Below, piece after piece: positions 19,301-27,731 of a stretch of DNA of 64,000 nucleotides. The stretch's first letter is position 1, and every line of letters starts with the position of its first letter. Position numbers and translations under genes: made by a program. This stretch comes from Acidovorax sp. YS12 (GTDB taxonomy: Bacteria > Pseudomonadota > Gammaproteobacteria > Burkholderiales > Burkholderiaceae_C): positions 2,170,001 to 2,234,000 of the forward strand of contig CP053915.1 of NCBI GenBank assembly GCA_021496925.1, given 5' to 3'. The notes under the pieces are model-generated. The model had not been told where the DNA came from. It was given only the letters and a program-made list of their open reading frames with translations, and searched no databases.

Positions 19301-19527
19301 CATGCCTGGTGCAGTTGCTGGCGCGCGATGCGCAGGGGGCCGGCATCGAGCGACGCCAGATCGGACTCTCGCGCCAGTTCCGCGTCGCGCACGAAACGAC
19401 GCATCGCCTTGGCCGCACCGTCGAGCGACTTGCGCAGTTCATCGAGCACCCAGGCCAAGGGCCCCAGGTCTTGCTCGCCGTGCGCCCATTCGACGCCTGC
19501 TGCGTTTGCTGCCTCAATAGATGACAT
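13348..19527 (-). CDS. chpA: Pil-Chp hybrid chemotaxis histidine kinase ChpA/PilL
   Basis: Giant CheA-type kinase (2059 residues) controlling twitching motility. Three phosphotransfer domains keep their histidine: AFHTLKGSSRMVG (near 730), ALAHSLAGSSATVG (near 1115) and ALHTLKGSSRLAG (near 1310). The dimerisation region starts near 1437; the ATPase has LRNCVSHGIEMPEER (near 1622), a DDGAGL box and GRGVGMDVV; a CheW-like domain precedes the C-terminal receiver (1935-2059; phosphoacceptor in LSDIEMPRMDG, near 1982). Long Pro/Glu/Ala-rich linkers separate the Hpt domains, one with a short ATCTGC DNA repeat near 17045. Last gene of pilGHIJ-chpA; no pilK (CheR) or chpB (CheB) follows. Confidence 0.93.
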   Translation of the reverse strand: MSSIEAANAAGVEWAHGEQDLGPLAWVLDELRKSLDGAAKAMRRFVRDAELARESDLASLDAGPLRIARQQLHQACGALEMVGMGTPTLLLRAMEAVVQKYVQRPEQCSDDAAAVIERASFALIEYLESVLAGKPVSPVALFPQYRDVQALAGAERVHPADLWPAERRLHEPAFQVNAAPLPYGPEARARLDSAVLRIVKSADPAAAAAMRDTCLGFVAAQTHPAVRTFWRISAAFFEAMAQRLLPSDVYVKRVASRVLLQYAAFAKGEQALPDRLVQDLLFFCAQAQPAPVEGVSPLSAVRETFQLNRFRPVDYETARFGRFDPALLAQARKRIAAATETWSALAGGDRVKLKPAADQFSLVCDSLNKLLPGSDSLARALTRTLEATVRSGEPPAAALAMEVATSVLYLQATFEDLDASDTSMVERASRLAERLEQVLAGAEPAPLEPWMEELYRRVSDRQTMGSVVDELRATLAEAEKCLDQFFRAPEELSVLSTVPGQLAQMRGVLSVLGLDQASLAVARMRETVERLLINEVPQEERQPVFEKLGSSLGALGFLIDMLGYQRAMARKLFVYDEEQGELRVLMGRTRARAGDSLEDVAQKLEGRAELPLPEVVPRTAPAPAPASVAPVQVQPEPVLEPAPAPELQDALIQLQPEPVAAAPEPAVPVAAEPVPAPAPMPASQQEEDDELLDIFLEEAREVVTTGLAALAALEQAPGDLSEQTTLRRAFHTLKGSSRMVGLTDFGEAGWAMEQMLNAWLAEQKPMPAPMQALAVEALRAFGEWVEAIAQGHADAWQPEPFRAAADAMRLRGERLPLALPALANADADAVGTALGAPDATEVAPSEPVPEPEFVPELPEVSLTDAGPQEMAPATEDGEVTAAAEVPAPEAATELLDLLPELDFAPTEVSPHLPEVPTEPSIDIVLPDVTEDIDFSVFSAAGPETVPAAEEPQAVVEIPAIDLPAEMQELPVAVEAQPPVSVDWPQDFVLEEPVVADDGVAVAQPGVGTGAEDAPTAQVEDIASTVDALVEPMLAAESAQPESLQEDVVAPVPEPAATEPSALADDSVKAIGSLRIGVALYNVYLGEADEWSRRLEACLRGWSHELHQPVPDQAVALAHSLAGSSATVGFTALSEMARLLEHALQHVQLQPHGLPEQAQVFVATAEDICRLLHQFAAGFLKTPQPQLMEALRDILNTEISSGMAPLESLAAAYAMDDVAPAEEGVDQGARLAPSSLSSLDADRRLDDAIAQAVERGSDLDDDIDVFDVIDPDLFPIFEEEATELFPALGAALRQWAGHPQDMGSRSVVLRALHTLKGSSRLAGAMRLGEMAHRLETAVEQIGTEDLSTDKIEPLLAGLDSLQASFEVLRVVGAQEPEPAVQPSEPEPSAPEPVAVADAPAAAASQAMPLAAPIRMAAAAQPAAQRTASGQSVRVRAQLLDRLVNQAGEVLIARSRLDVRMKQVKGSLDDLSGNLERLRQQLRDIEVQAESQMQSRLALSKDSTAGFDPLEFDRFTRVQELTRMMAESVNDVATVQRNLQRALEGAEDDLIAQGRQARELQRDLLRTRMVEFESIAERLYAVVRQSSKELGKQIKLDIAGGTIELDRSVLDRMTPAFEHLLRNCVSHGIEMPEERTARGKPATGTITVGLRHEGNDVSVEFRDDGAGLNIERIRAKAVSQGLIAPDAQLSETEAAQLIFMQGFSTATEVTGLSGRGVGMDVVRSEVNALGGRIETTTTSGQGSSFRMVLPLTTAVTQVVMLRSGDLSIGIPANLVEIVRRTPLSELEQAYRSGQFREGGEMLPFFWSGALLQSSARSLESAGKTRPVVVLRSASQRLAMHVDEVLGNQEIVVKNLGPQLSRLPGLAGMSVLASGAVVLVYNPVALANVYGETIRQQGKLMPAALEAAAEAPAAAGAAEQPQKAAPQSTPAASQVPLVLVVDDSITVRRVTQRLLQREGYRVALAADGLQALERLQEERPTVVLSDIEMPRMDGFDLARNIRGDAALHDLPIIMITSRIAEKHREHALELGVNHYLGKPYSDEELLGLVKHYAAKAAALAAV

Positions 19528-19590
19528 GGATCCGTCCCTGGCGGCCTACCGCAGATCGGCCGTCCCTTTTGGTTGATGCTCGCGCCCGCG

Positions 19591-21858
19591 TCAGGCGATC
19601 TTGAAACGTGCCACCGACTGACGCAATTCCTCGGCCATGTGCGACAACTCGCGCACCTGCTGCGCCGTGGTGCGGGTCCCCTCACCGGTTTGCTCGGTCA
19701 CCGCGAAAATGTGCTGGATGTTGTCCGCCACTTCGTTGGCCAGTTCGGCTTCACGCGAGGTCGAGGACGAGATCTGTTCGATCAGCTCGGCAAGGCGCCG
19801 GGACACGCGGTCAATCTCGGTCAGGGCCGTGCCAGCGGTATCGGACAGGCGCGCCCCTTCCACCACGCCCTGCGTGGAACGCTCCATGGCGGCCACGGCA
19901 TCCTGGGTGTCGGTCTGAATTGCCTTCACCAGCGCCGAGATCTGACGCGTGGCGTCCGCAGAGCGCTCAGCGAGGCGCTGCACTTCTTCCGCCACCACCG
20001 AGAAGCCACGGCCCGCTTCACCCGCCGACGCCGCCTGGATGGCGGCGTTCAGGGCCAGCACGTTGGTCTGTTCGGTAATGTCGGAAATCAGCTCGGTGAT
20101 TTCACCGATTTCCTGCGACGACTCGCCCAGGCGCTTGATACGCTTGGAGGTGTCCTGAATCTGGTCACGGATGGCGTTCATGCCGCCGATGGCGTTCTGC
20201 ACGGCCTCAAGGCCGGAATCCGCGGCTTGCAGCGACTGGCGCGCCACCGAGGCAGACTCCTGCGCCTGCGAGGAAACCTCGTTGATGCGAGAGGCCATGT
20301 CGAGCACCGAACGGCCGGTTTCACGGATCTCGCGCAGTTGCTCGGTCGAGGCCGCCAACAGCTCGGTAGACGTGCTGTCCACCTGCGCCGTGGTCTGGGC
20401 CACGCGGGTCGCCGTGTTTTGCACGCTCCCCACCAGCAGGCGCAGTTCCTCCACCGTGTAGTTCACCGAGTCGGCAATGGCGCCAGTGATGTCCTCGGTC
20501 ACGGTGGCTTCTTGCGTCAAGTCCCCCTCGGCGACCGACTGCAGTTCGTTCATCAAACGCAGAATGGCGGCCTGGTTGGCGTCGTTGACGCGCTTGGCCT
20601 CCTGCTCCTGGCGGCGTGCTTCGCGCTGCTGCTGCTCGGCTGCGACCTGCCGCGTACGGCTGTCAAGCAGCTGAACCCGGGAAATACCAAAGCCGCACAA
20701 CAGCACGAACAGGCCCGCCAGAACCAGCGCGGCAAGCTGCCCTGCCCCCAGGCCGGACTGGGCCGACAGCTTCGTCTGCAGGTCTTCGAGCTGACGGCGC
20801 AGCGGCTCGCTGTCGGCAATGATCGCCGTCTGCGCTTCGCGCGCCGAAACAAGGCCCTGCAGGTTGCCCAGGATGGCGCTGGCCTGGGTACGCGTCTGCT
20901 CATAGAGCTGGATCAGCGCCTCCAGTTGCTCACGTGTCTGGGCGTCCTTGGAAGCGGGCAGGCGCAACTCGGCACTGCCGTCGAGCAGGCCCTGTGCAAC
21001 CTCCTTGAAGGAGTTCAAGTCCTTGCCGAGCAGGAACACCGCTTCGGGGCTCACGCCCTCCGTGGTCTGGAACTCGTTGGCCGACTTGCCGATACGCTGC
21101 GTCAACATCACCAGTTGGCCCGCCGCAGAAACCTCCGCAGGGGAGGCGTTGTGCTGCAGCTTGAGGGACGAAACGGTCTCCGCGATTTCCAGCAGGTCGG
21201 CCGACTGGCGGTTGATAGTGCGCAGCGCATCACCCACCTGGGTCAGGATCTTCTGCTGTCCCATCACCATGCCGGCGTTGCGCTCGGCACGCTCCACCAG
21301 GGGATTGACCGCCTCCATGTCGGTTTTGAAGGATTCACCCAGCGCCTGTACCCCCAGGTCGCCGTCGCCAATCGTGAGCGCGCGCACGTTGCGCGCCAGC
21401 ACGCCCGAACTGTCCGCCACTTCCGGGAAGGCCTGCGGACTGCCCACCAAGGCCTGCGACACGGACTTCGCCAGACGCTGCGACTGCATCAGGGACTGGC
21501 CAGTCGCCGTCAGTTGGCGGCCGGAGCGCTCGGCCTGCTGCAGCACCCACCCCGCGATCAGTGCCAGCACCACGGCTCCCACGCCCGCCAGGGCAAAAAG
21601 ACGGCGCTGGTGCTGCGCCGCCGTGGCGCTGCCCAGCACCGGCAGGGTCACCAGATCCTCGTCGGCGGCTGCCGCCTCGCCAAGCCGCGAGGCGTCAGGC
21701 TCGCCCTGGACGCTGTTCATGGCATCGGCCTGGTAAGCCTCGCGCAGCGGGGAGTTGTCCAGCACCATCGCCGCGTCCAGGGGGTCTGCCCCCTCCGGAA
21801 CTTCTGGCGCAGCGGCTTTGCGGTTGAACAACTTCCCGAATTGATTGACGAAAGACAT
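19591..21858 (-). CDS. pilJ: Type IV pilus methyl-accepting chemoreceptor PilJ
   Basis: 755-residue chemoreceptor that passes signals to ChpA through PilI. It has two membrane helices (near 60-80 and near 385-405) flanking a long periplasmic PilJ-type sensor, a HAMP-like segment and a coiled-coil signalling domain with the invariant hairpin tip [20 protein letters not shown] followed by [22 protein letters not shown] at 21858 ([14 protein letters not shown]) is chosen; the frame is open 10 codons upstream without similarity. It sits between pilI and chpA, the standard order. Confidence 0.93.
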   Translation of the reverse strand: MSFVNQFGKLFNRKAAAPEVPEGADPLDAAMVLDNSPLREAYQADAMNSVQGEPDASRLGEAAAADEDLVTLPVLGSATAAQHQRRLFALAGVGAVVLALIAGWVLQQAERSGRQLTATGQSLMQSQRLAKSVSQALVGSPQAFPEVADSSGVLARNVRALTIGDGDLGVQALGESFKTDMEAVNPLVERAERNAGMVMGQQKILTQVGDALRTINRQSADLLEIAETVSSLKLQHNASPAEVSAAGQLVMLTQRIGKSANEFQTTEGVSPEAVFLLGKDLNSFKEVAQGLLDGSAELRLPASKDAQTREQLEALIQLYEQTRTQASAILGNLQGLVSAREAQTAIIADSEPLRRQLEDLQTKLSAQSGLGAGQLAALVLAGLFVLLCGFGISRVQLLDSRTRQVAAEQQQREARRQEQEAKRVNDANQAAILRLMNELQSVAEGDLTQEATVTEDITGAIADSVNYTVEELRLLVGSVQNTATRVAQTTAQVDSTSTELLAASTEQLREIRETGRSVLDMASRINEVSSQAQESASVARQSLQAADSGLEAVQNAIGGMNAIRDQIQDTSKRIKRLGESSQEIGEITELISDITEQTNVLALNAAIQAASAGEAGRGFSVVAEEVQRLAERSADATRQISALVKAIQTDTQDAVAAMERSTQGVVEGARLSDTAGTALTEIDRVSRRLAELIEQISSSTSREAELANEVADNIQHIFAVTEQTGEGTRTTAQQVRELSHMAEELRQSVARFKIA

Positions 21859-21884
21859 GGTTCTCTGCCTTGCACAGAAAAAAC

Positions 21885-22409
21885 TCAAGCACCGATACCC
21901 AGGAAGGCGGGGTGCTGCGAGAGGGTTTGCAGATTCAGCTCTTGCCAGCGCTGGCCCTGGCTGTCAACGTAGATGGAGCCGTAGTAAGAAGGCGCGCCCT
22001 GCGGCGCAGGCTCGGAGGAGACGAAGGCATCCAGCCCGCGCAAACCCGACAGGCGATCGACCAGCAGCGCGGCATTGACCTCAAGCGCGCCATTGAACGC
22101 CAGCAGGCTGGTTTCGCTCAGGCCCTGCTCGGAACGCGCGCTGGACTGCCCCAGTAGCGCCGCGAGATCGACGACGCCCACCAGCGTCCCCCGCAGGTTG
22201 GCGACACCCAGGAACCACTTCTGTGTATAGGGCACGGGCTGAACGCCCGGCCATGCAAAAATTTCACCCGATTGCCCCAATGGCATCAGGTAACGCTGGC
22301 CCGCGGATTCGACCGCCAGCCAGGATGAAACCGACACACCCTCGCCTGCTGCCTGCAGGCGGCCAGCGAGCCGGGTCTGGAGTTCTCTGAGAGCTTCGCG
22401 ATTGGCCAT
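21885..22409 (-). CDS. pilI: CheW-like adaptor PilI
   Basis: 174-residue CheW-domain protein linking the receptor PilJ to the kinase ChpA. The domain covers most of the protein, with the typical [16 protein letters not shown] and [20 protein letters not shown] segments (the latter matching the conserved NLRG motif of CheW). Located between pilH and pilJ with gaps of 19 and 26 bases, in the expected operon order. Confidence 0.9.
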   Translation of the reverse strand: MANREALRELQTRLAGRLQAAGEGVSVSSWLAVESAGQRYLMPLGQSGEIFAWPGVQPVPYTQKWFLGVANLRGTLVGVVDLAALLGQSSARSEQGLSETSLLAFNGALEVNAALLVDRLSGLRGLDAFVSSEPAPQGAPSYYGSIYVDSQGQRWQELNLQTLSQHPAFLGIGA

Positions 22410-22428
22410 GGACGACGGCTGGGAGCCT

Positions 22429-22794
22429 TCAGTTCAGCGCGTCGATCTTGGCCTGCAGCTCCGCCGGATCCACCGGTTTCGTGATGTAGCCGCGCGCCCC
22501 CTGGCGCATACCCCACACACGGTCGGTTTCCTGGTTCTTGCTCGTGCACATGATGATGGGAACGTCGGCGTACTGCGGGTCACGCGAAATGGCGCGCGTG
22601 AGCTGGAACCCGTTCTGGCCGGGCATGACCACGTCCATGAGAATCAGGTCGGGCTTTTCCTCGGCAAGGCGGCGGAAGGCTTCGTCGGCGTTTTCCGCCG
22701 TGCGCACCTGCATGCCTTTCTTTTGCAGCAAATCGGTCAGAAACATCAACTCGGTCTTCGAATCGTCAACGACCAGGACTTTCTGAATGGGCAT
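22429..22794 (-). CDS. pilH: Twitching motility response regulator PilH
   Basis: 121-residue stand-alone receiver domain: VLVVDDSKTELMF acidic pocket, phosphoacceptor Asp in LILMDVVMPGQNGFQ, MCTSK switch region and KPVDPAEL lysine loop. In Pseudomonas PilH modulates retraction and counteracts PilG. The ATG shares one base with the pilG stop (TAATG), so translation is coupled. Confidence 0.9.
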   Translation of the reverse strand: MPIQKVLVVDDSKTELMFLTDLLQKKGMQVRTAENADEAFRRLAEEKPDLILMDVVMPGQNGFQLTRAISRDPQYADVPIIMCTSKNQETDRVWGMRQGARGYITKPVDPAELQAKIDALN

Positions 22795-23192
22795 TACTTC
22801 ACTCCTTGCTGGGAACTGCCAAATTGCTGCACGGCCTGCAGCAACTGGTCTTTGGTAAATGGTTTGGTCAAATATTCCTGGCAGCCGACCATGCGGCCGC
22901 GCGCCTTGTCAAAGACGCCATCCTTCGAGGACAGCATGACCACGGGCGTATTGGCAAAGCGCGCGTTGCGCTTGATGATGGCGCAGGTCTGGTAGCCATC
23001 GAGCTTGGGCATGAGGATGTCGCAGAAGATCAGCTGGGGCTGGTAATCATTGACCTTGGCCAGGGCGTCGAAGCCATCGTCGGCCAGCAAGACCTCGTGG
23101 CCGCCCTGCTTGAGAAAAATCTCGGCACTGCGGCGGATCGTATTGCTGTCGTCCACCACGAGAACCTTGAAGGAAGTGCCGGTCGTAGTCAA
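22794..23192 (-). CDS. pilG: Twitching motility response regulator PilG
   Basis: 132-residue receiver protein with VLVVDDSNTIRRSAE, phosphoacceptor Asp in LIFCDILMPKLDGYQ, and the KPFTKDQL lysine loop. PilG promotes pilus extension through PilB activation in Pseudomonas. The start is TTG at 23192 (MTTTGTSFK...), supported by AGGAGC eight bases upstream and the lack of an ATG. First of the pil-chp genes; a rubredoxin gene lies 51 bases upstream on the same strand. Confidence 0.9.
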   Translation of the reverse strand: MTTTGTSFKVLVVDDSNTIRRSAEIFLKQGGHEVLLADDGFDALAKVNDYQPQLIFCDILMPKLDGYQTCAIIKRNARFANTPVVMLSSKDGVFDKARGRMVGCQEYLTKPFTKDQLLQAVQQFGSSQQGVK

Positions 23193-23243
23193 TTCTTGGA
23201 GCTCCTGACAGAGAAAAACACACAGCGCAGGCTACATCCGTTT

Positions 23244-23417
23244 TCAGGCCTGAACTTCTTCAAAATCTTCATGACGCGCACCGCACTCGGGACAACCCGC
23301 ATGCGTGAACGACGGCCCCCAGAGGGTGCTGGGGGCTATGCCGTGCTCCGGGGAACCTTTTGCCTCGTCATATATCCATCCACAGATCACGCACATCCAG
23401 GTTGCAGGTTCCGTCAC
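23244..23417 (-). CDS. Rubredoxin-like small iron protein
   Basis: A 57-residue reading frame with the two rubredoxin knuckles: WMCVICGWIYDEA and GCPECGARHEDFEEVQ, giving C-x2-C ... C-x2-C for one Fe(Cys)4 centre. The first half fits rubredoxins closely (W-I-Y-D, PEHGIAP). Before the second knuckle the usual W-E-D-x-P-x-x-W-x-C is replaced by WGPSFTHAGC, so the aromatic core differs. Start GTG at 23417 is immediately preceded by an in-frame stop; ATG at 23396 (50 residues) is the alternative. Co-oriented with pilG, a neighbourhood I recall from other Burkholderiales. Confidence 0.8.
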   Translation of the reverse strand: MTEPATWMCVICGWIYDEAKGSPEHGIAPSTLWGPSFTHAGCPECGARHEDFEEVQA

Positions 23418-23448
23418 AGCTTAATGGGCCTTCACATAGAATGCAACG

Positions 23449-23454
23449 ATTGTA
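23449..23454 (-). promoter_or_regulatory. Candidate -10 element for rubredoxin/pilG operon
   Basis: TACAAT on the minus strand, 31 bases upstream of the rubredoxin GTG, in the short gap shared with divergent thiD. No clear -35 partner. Confidence 0.35.
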
Positions 23455-23504
23455 GCTAGTGATAAACCTGGGCTGCGGCTTTGGCGCTCCCCCCGGTCGC
23501 CAGG

Positions 23505-24440
23505 ATGCCAACCTCCTCCACTCCACTCCCCCCGACGACCGACGACGAAGCCAGCGACGCCCTTCCCGCCTGCGTTCTGGTGTTCAACGCCAGCGACCCC
23601 AGTGGCGCCGGCGGGCTCACGGGCGACATCACCAGCATCGCCGCCGTCGGCGGCCATCCGGTGGCCGTGGTCACCGGCGCCTACGCGCGTGACACCGCCG
23701 AGGTGTTCGAGCATTTCTGCTTCGACGACGAGGCTGTCGCCGAGCAGGCGCGCGCCGTGCTGGAGGACCTTCCCGTCCAGGCCATCAAGGTTGGCTTCGC
23801 CGGCAGCCCCGAGAACCTGAGCGCCATCGCGGAAATCGCCACCGATTACGCCGAGGTGCCGCTGATCGCCTACATGCCCAACCTGTCGTGGTGGCATGAC
23901 GACCGCGTCGACCAGTACCACGATGCTTTCAGAGAGTTACTTCTACCCCAGGCGTCGGTGTTGGTCGGCAACCACAGCACGCTGTGGCGCTGGCTGCTGC
24001 CCGAGTGGAGCGGCACGCGCAGCCCCTCGGCACGCGACATCGCCAAGGCGGCGGCCGAGCATGGCGTGCCCTATGTGCTGGTGACCGGCATTCCCGCCCC
24101 CGAACAGCATCTGGAGAACGTGCTGGCCTCGGCCCAGACGGTGCTGGGCAGCGGCAAGTTCGAGCTGTTCGACGCCACCTTCGCCGGCGCGGGCGACACG
24201 CTCTCGGCCACCCTCGCGGCGCTGATCGCCAATGGCAGCGACCTGGGCGAGGCCACGAGCGAGGCGCTGGCCTACCTCGACCGCTGCCTGGACCACGGCT
24301 TCCGCCCCGGCATGGGCCACGTGCTGCCCGACCGCATGTTCTGGGCCGAAAGCACCGACGAAGACGACAACGCCACCTCCTTCGAAGATACGCAGCCCCT
24401 GGAAGGCTTCGTGATGCCACCCCATGACACCCAGCACTGA
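23505..24440 (+). CDS. thiD: Hydroxymethylpyrimidine (phosphate) kinase ThiD
   Basis: Ribokinase-fold kinase of thiamine synthesis that phosphorylates HMP and HMP-P. The 311-residue protein shows [15 protein letters not shown] near the N-terminus, which binds the pyrimidine, and the C-terminal anion-hole motif [10 protein letters not shown] with the catalytic Asp. ATG at 23505 is chosen over a TTG 24 bases upstream. The C-terminal ~30 residues (acidic, DEDD) extend beyond the usual ThiD length. The end overlaps hemL by 17 bases. Confidence 0.9.
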   Translation: MPTSSTPLPPTTDDEASDALPACVLVFNASDPSGAGGLTGDITSIAAVGGHPVAVVTGAYARDTAEVFEHFCFDDEAVAEQARAVLEDLPVQAIKVGFAGSPENLSAIAEIATDYAEVPLIAYMPNLSWWHDDRVDQYHDAFRELLLPQASVLVGNHSTLWRWLLPEWSGTRSPSARDIAKAAAEHGVPYVLVTGIPAPEQHLENVLASAQTVLGSGKFELFDATFAGAGDTLSATLAALIANGSDLGEATSEALAYLDRCLDHGFRPGMGHVLPDRMFWAESTDEDDNATSFEDTQPLEGFVMPPHDTQH

Positions 24441-25734
24441 CCTCAATCTCTCCCTGTTCGAACGCGCCAAGGCGCTGATTCCCGGCGGCGTCAACTCGCC
24501 CGTGCGCGCCTTCCGCGCCGTGGGCGGCACGCCGCGCTTCGTGCAGCGCGCGCAAGGCGCCCACTTCTGGGACGCCAACGGCACGCGCTACATCGACTAC
24601 ATCGGCTCCTGGGGCCCGATGATCCTGGGCCACGGCCACCCGGCCGTACTGGAGGCCGTGCAGAAGGCGGCGCTGGAAGGCTTCAGTTTCGGCGCACCCA
24701 CCGAGCGCGAGGTGGAACTGGCCGAGGAGATCATCCGCCACGTGCCGTCGATGGAGATGATCCGCCTCGTCAGCTCCGGCACCGAGGCCGGCATGAGCGC
24801 CATCCGCCTGGCGCGCGGCGCCACGGGGCGCAGCAAGATCATCAAGTTCAACGGCTGCTACCACGGCCACGCCGACTCGCTGCTGGTCAAGGCCGGCTCG
24901 GGCCTCGCCACCTTCGGCCACGCCACCAGCGCGGGCGTGCCGCCCGAGGTAGTGCGCGACACGCTGGTGCTCGAATACAACGACGTGGCCCAGCTGGAAG
25001 AAGCCTTCGCCCTGCACGGCAAGGACGTCGCCTGCGTGATCATGGAGCCCATCGCCGGCAACATGAACTTCGTGCGCGCCACCACGGCCTTCATGCGCCG
25101 CGCGCGCGCGCTGTGCACGCAGCACGGCGCGCTGCTGGTCATCGACGAGGTGATGACGGGCTTCCGCGTGGCGCTGGGCAGCGCGCAGGGCCTGTACGCG
25201 CAGCAGATCCCCGGTTTCGCGCCCGACCTCACCGTGCTCGGCAAGGTCATCGGCGGCGGCATGCCGCTGGCGGCCTTCGGCGGCCCGCGCGCCATCATGG
25301 AGCAGCTCGCGCCGCTGGGCCCGGTGTACCAGGCCGGCACGCTGTCGGGCAACCCGGTGGCCACGGCCTGCGGCCTGGCCACGCTGCGCGAAATCGCCAA
25401 GCCCGGCTTCTACGAGCAACTGGCCGCGCGCACGCGCGCGCTGATCGACGGGCTGGCGGGCGCGGCCAAGGCCGAAGGCGTGGATTTCTGCGCCGATAGC
25501 GAGGGCGGCATGTTCGGCTTCTTCCTGCTGCCGCAACTGCCGCAGAACTACCCCGAGGTACTCAAGACCGACGGCGCGCGCTTCAACCAGCTCTTCCACG
25601 GCCTGCTGGAGCGCGGCGTGTACATCGCACCCGCGCTGTACGAGGCGGGCTTCGTGAGCGCCGCCCACACCGCGCAGGACATCGACGCCACCGTCGCTGC
25701 CGCGCGCGAGGTGTTCAAGACGCTCTCGAAATAA
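24424..25734 (+). CDS. hemL: Glutamate-1-semialdehyde 2,1-aminomutase
   Basis: PLP enzyme converting glutamate-1-semialdehyde to 5-aminolevulinate for haem synthesis. 436 residues with the class III aminotransferase layout: [15 protein letters not shown] phosphate-binding region, [18 protein letters not shown] with the PLP-contacting Asp, and the Schiff-base lysine K274 in [16 protein letters not shown]. Full length and colinear with the family. Translation is probably coupled to thiD through the 17-base overlap. Confidence 0.96.
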   Translation: MTPSTDLNLSLFERAKALIPGGVNSPVRAFRAVGGTPRFVQRAQGAHFWDANGTRYIDYIGSWGPMILGHGHPAVLEAVQKAALEGFSFGAPTEREVELAEEIIRHVPSMEMIRLVSSGTEAGMSAIRLARGATGRSKIIKFNGCYHGHADSLLVKAGSGLATFGHATSAGVPPEVVRDTLVLEYNDVAQLEEAFALHGKDVACVIMEPIAGNMNFVRATTAFMRRARALCTQHGALLVIDEVMTGFRVALGSAQGLYAQQIPGFAPDLTVLGKVIGGGMPLAAFGGPRAIMEQLAPLGPVYQAGTLSGNPVATACGLATLREIAKPGFYEQLAARTRALIDGLAGAAKAEGVDFCADSEGGMFGFFLLPQLPQNYPEVLKTDGARFNQLFHGLLERGVYIAPALYEAGFVSAAHTAQDIDATVAAAREVFKTLSK

Positions 25735-25779
25735 GAGCTGCCAGCGCTTGCCACGCAAGCGCTGCAGCCCTTTTTCCCC
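25735..25779. repeat. 45-bp hairpin repeat, copy C
   Basis: GAGCTGCCAGCGCTTGCC, then CGCAAGCGCTGCAGCCCTTTTT, immediately after the hemL stop. The stem AGCGCTTG/CAAGCGCT followed by a T-run resembles a rho-independent terminator. Confidence 0.7.
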
Positions 25780-25804
25780 ACTCATAGCCCCGGGGCGGCC
25801 AGGC

Positions 25805-25822
25805 CTTTCACAAGGCTGTCAT
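25805..25822 (+). promoter_or_regulatory. Pho box upstream of the PhoD-type phosphatase
   Basis: CTTTCAC-AAGG-CTGTCAT: two 7-bp direct repeats with the 4-bp spacer of the PhoB-binding site (consensus CTGTCAT), 48 bases before the ATG. It predicts induction on phosphate starvation. Confidence 0.65.
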
Positions 25823-25870
25823 GCCGGGGCGCGACGCTGGTGCGATTTGACCGCCCAGGAGAAGCGCCCC

Positions 25871-27631
25871 ATGACCCAACGCCCCCACCCCCTGCACAAC
25901 GCCTTCCGCGACACCGCCCCCGCGCCGCGCGACGAAGGGCGCCGCCGCTTCGTGCGCCAGCTGGCCTGGGGCGCCGGCGCGGCCGCTGCCCTGCCCCTGG
26001 CCGCCTGTGGCGGTGGCGGCGATGGCGGTGACTCCACGCCGGACGTGCGCTTTGCCCACGGCGTGGCCAGCGGCGACCCGCTGGCCGACCGCGTGATGCT
26101 ATGGACGCGCGTGACGCCGCCCACGGGCCACCAGGCCGACATTCCCGTGCAATGGGAACTGGCCAGCGACGCCGCCTTCGCCACCATCGTGGCGCGCGGC
26201 GACGCCACGGCCGCCGCCGCCAGGGACTTCACCGTGAAGGTGGACGCCACCGGGCTCAAGCCCGCCACGGCCTACCACTTCCGCTTCCGCGCCTACGCCG
26301 CCACCTCGCCGGTGGCGCGCACGCGCACGCTGCCCACGGGCGCGGTGGCGCAGGTCAGGCTGGCGGTGTTCTCGTGCGCCAACTACCCGGCCGGCTACTT
26401 CAACGTCTACGCCGACGCGGCACGCCGCAACGACCTCGACGCCACGGTGCACCTGGGCGACTACATCTACGAATACAGCCAGGGCGGCTACGCATCCGGC
26501 AACGCGGCGGCGCTGGGCCGCCTGTCGCAGCCCGCCAACGAGATCCTCTCGCTGGCCGACTACCGCCAGCGCCACGCCCAGTACAAGAGCGACCCTGACC
26601 TGCAGGCCCTGCACGCCGCCGCGCCCATGATCGCCGTGTGGGACGACCACGAGATCGCCAACGACACCTGGAGCGGCGGCGCCGAGAACCACCAGGCCAG
26701 CGAAGGCAGCTTCGCCGCGCGCAAAGCCGCCGCCATGCAGGCCTACCACGAGTGGATGCCCACGCGCACCGCCACGCCCGAGCAGATCTACCGCAGCTTC
26801 GCCTTCGGCGACCTCGTGGCGCTGCACATGCTCGACACGCGCGTGATCGGGCGCGACGAGCAGCTCGACTACACCGACTTCTTCACGCCCGCCGGGGTGG
26901 ATGCCGCCAGCTTCACCGCCGCCGTGGGCAACCCGGCGCGCCAGCTCATGGGCGCGGCGCAAACGCAGTGGCTGCAGCAGCAGATGGCCGCCTCCGCCGC
27001 CACCTGGCAGGTGCTGGGCCAGCAGGTGCTGATGGGGCGCATGAACATTCCGGCGCCCATCCTCATCGAAACCCTGCAGCCCGGCGCGGGCGTGTCGGTA
27101 TCGCAGTACGCCGCACTCGTGGCCAAGGCCCAGGCGGCCCCTGCCACGCTCACGGCGGCAGAAAAGGCCGTCCTGGCGCAACCCGCCATTCCCTACAACC
27201 TCGACGCCTGGGACGGCTACCAGGCCGCGCGCGAGACGGTGCTCGGCATGGCACGCGCGCTGGACAAGAACCTCGTGGTGCTCGCCGGCGACACGCACAA
27301 CGCCTGGGCCAGCGAGCTGCAGGACATGAACGGCAACGCCGTGGGCGTGGAGTTCGCCACTTCGTCGGTCAGCTCGCCCGGCTTCGAGGAATACCTGCCG
27401 AACGAGAACCCCGCGATGCTCGCGGGCGCGCTGCAACAGCTCATCGCGCCGCTCAAGTACTGCGACACGTCGCGCCGCGGCTACATGGTGGTGACGGCCA
27501 CGCCCACGGCCTGCCGCGCCGACTGGGTGTACGTGAGCACCATCACCTCGCGCACCTACACCGCCAGCACCGACCGCTCGCTGCAGGTGCAGGCCGGCGC
27601 GGCGGGGCGCGGGCGCATCGTGGCGGCTTGA
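25871..27631 (+). CDS. phoD: PhoD-family alkaline phosphatase/phosphodiesterase, Tat-exported lipoprotein
   Basis: 586-residue extracytoplasmic phosphatase. The N-terminus carries a twin-arginine motif (RRRFVRQLAW, 24-33) and then a lipobox LAAC ending at about residue 46 with a Gly-rich linker, so it is probably a Tat-secreted lipoprotein. The PhoD N-terminal beta-sandwich (VRFAHGVASGDPLADRVMLWTRV) is followed by the metallophosphatase domain: HLGDYIYEY, WDDHEIANDTW and LAGDTHNAW metal-ligand motifs. ATG at 25871 follows AGGAG. The Pho box upstream supports a role in phosphate scavenging. Confidence 0.93.
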   Translation: MTQRPHPLHNAFRDTAPAPRDEGRRRFVRQLAWGAGAAAALPLAACGGGGDGGDSTPDVRFAHGVASGDPLADRVMLWTRVTPPTGHQADIPVQWELASDAAFATIVARGDATAAAARDFTVKVDATGLKPATAYHFRFRAYAATSPVARTRTLPTGAVAQVRLAVFSCANYPAGYFNVYADAARRNDLDATVHLGDYIYEYSQGGYASGNAAALGRLSQPANEILSLADYRQRHAQYKSDPDLQALHAAAPMIAVWDDHEIANDTWSGGAENHQASEGSFAARKAAAMQAYHEWMPTRTATPEQIYRSFAFGDLVALHMLDTRVIGRDEQLDYTDFFTPAGVDAASFTAAVGNPARQLMGAAQTQWLQQQMAASAATWQVLGQQVLMGRMNIPAPILIETLQPGAGVSVSQYAALVAKAQAAPATLTAAEKAVLAQPAIPYNLDAWDGYQAARETVLGMARALDKNLVVLAGDTHNAWASELQDMNGNAVGVEFATSSVSSPGFEEYLPNENPAMLAGALQQLIAPLKYCDTSRRGYMVVTATPTACRADWVYVSTITSRTYTASTDRSLQVQAGAAGRGRIVAA

Positions 27632-27640
27632 TGCTTCCCA

Positions 27641-27731
27641 TTTGATAGCTGCTTGCGCTTGCCATACAAGGACTTCGGATAGTTTTCCTTTTGAAACCGT
27701 TGTATGGCAAGCGCTGGCAGCTATTGTTTTT
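27641..27731. repeat. Inverted pair of hairpin repeats, copy D
   Basis: Two half-copies face each other: arms ATAGCTGCTTGCGCTTGCC and (from the other strand) ATAGCTGCCAGCGCTTGCC, both continuing ATACAA, around a 29-base centre. This gives a near-perfect 26-bp inverted repeat between convergent genes. The stop codon of the ABC permease fusion (TAG, 27721-27723) lies in the right arm. Confidence 0.7.
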
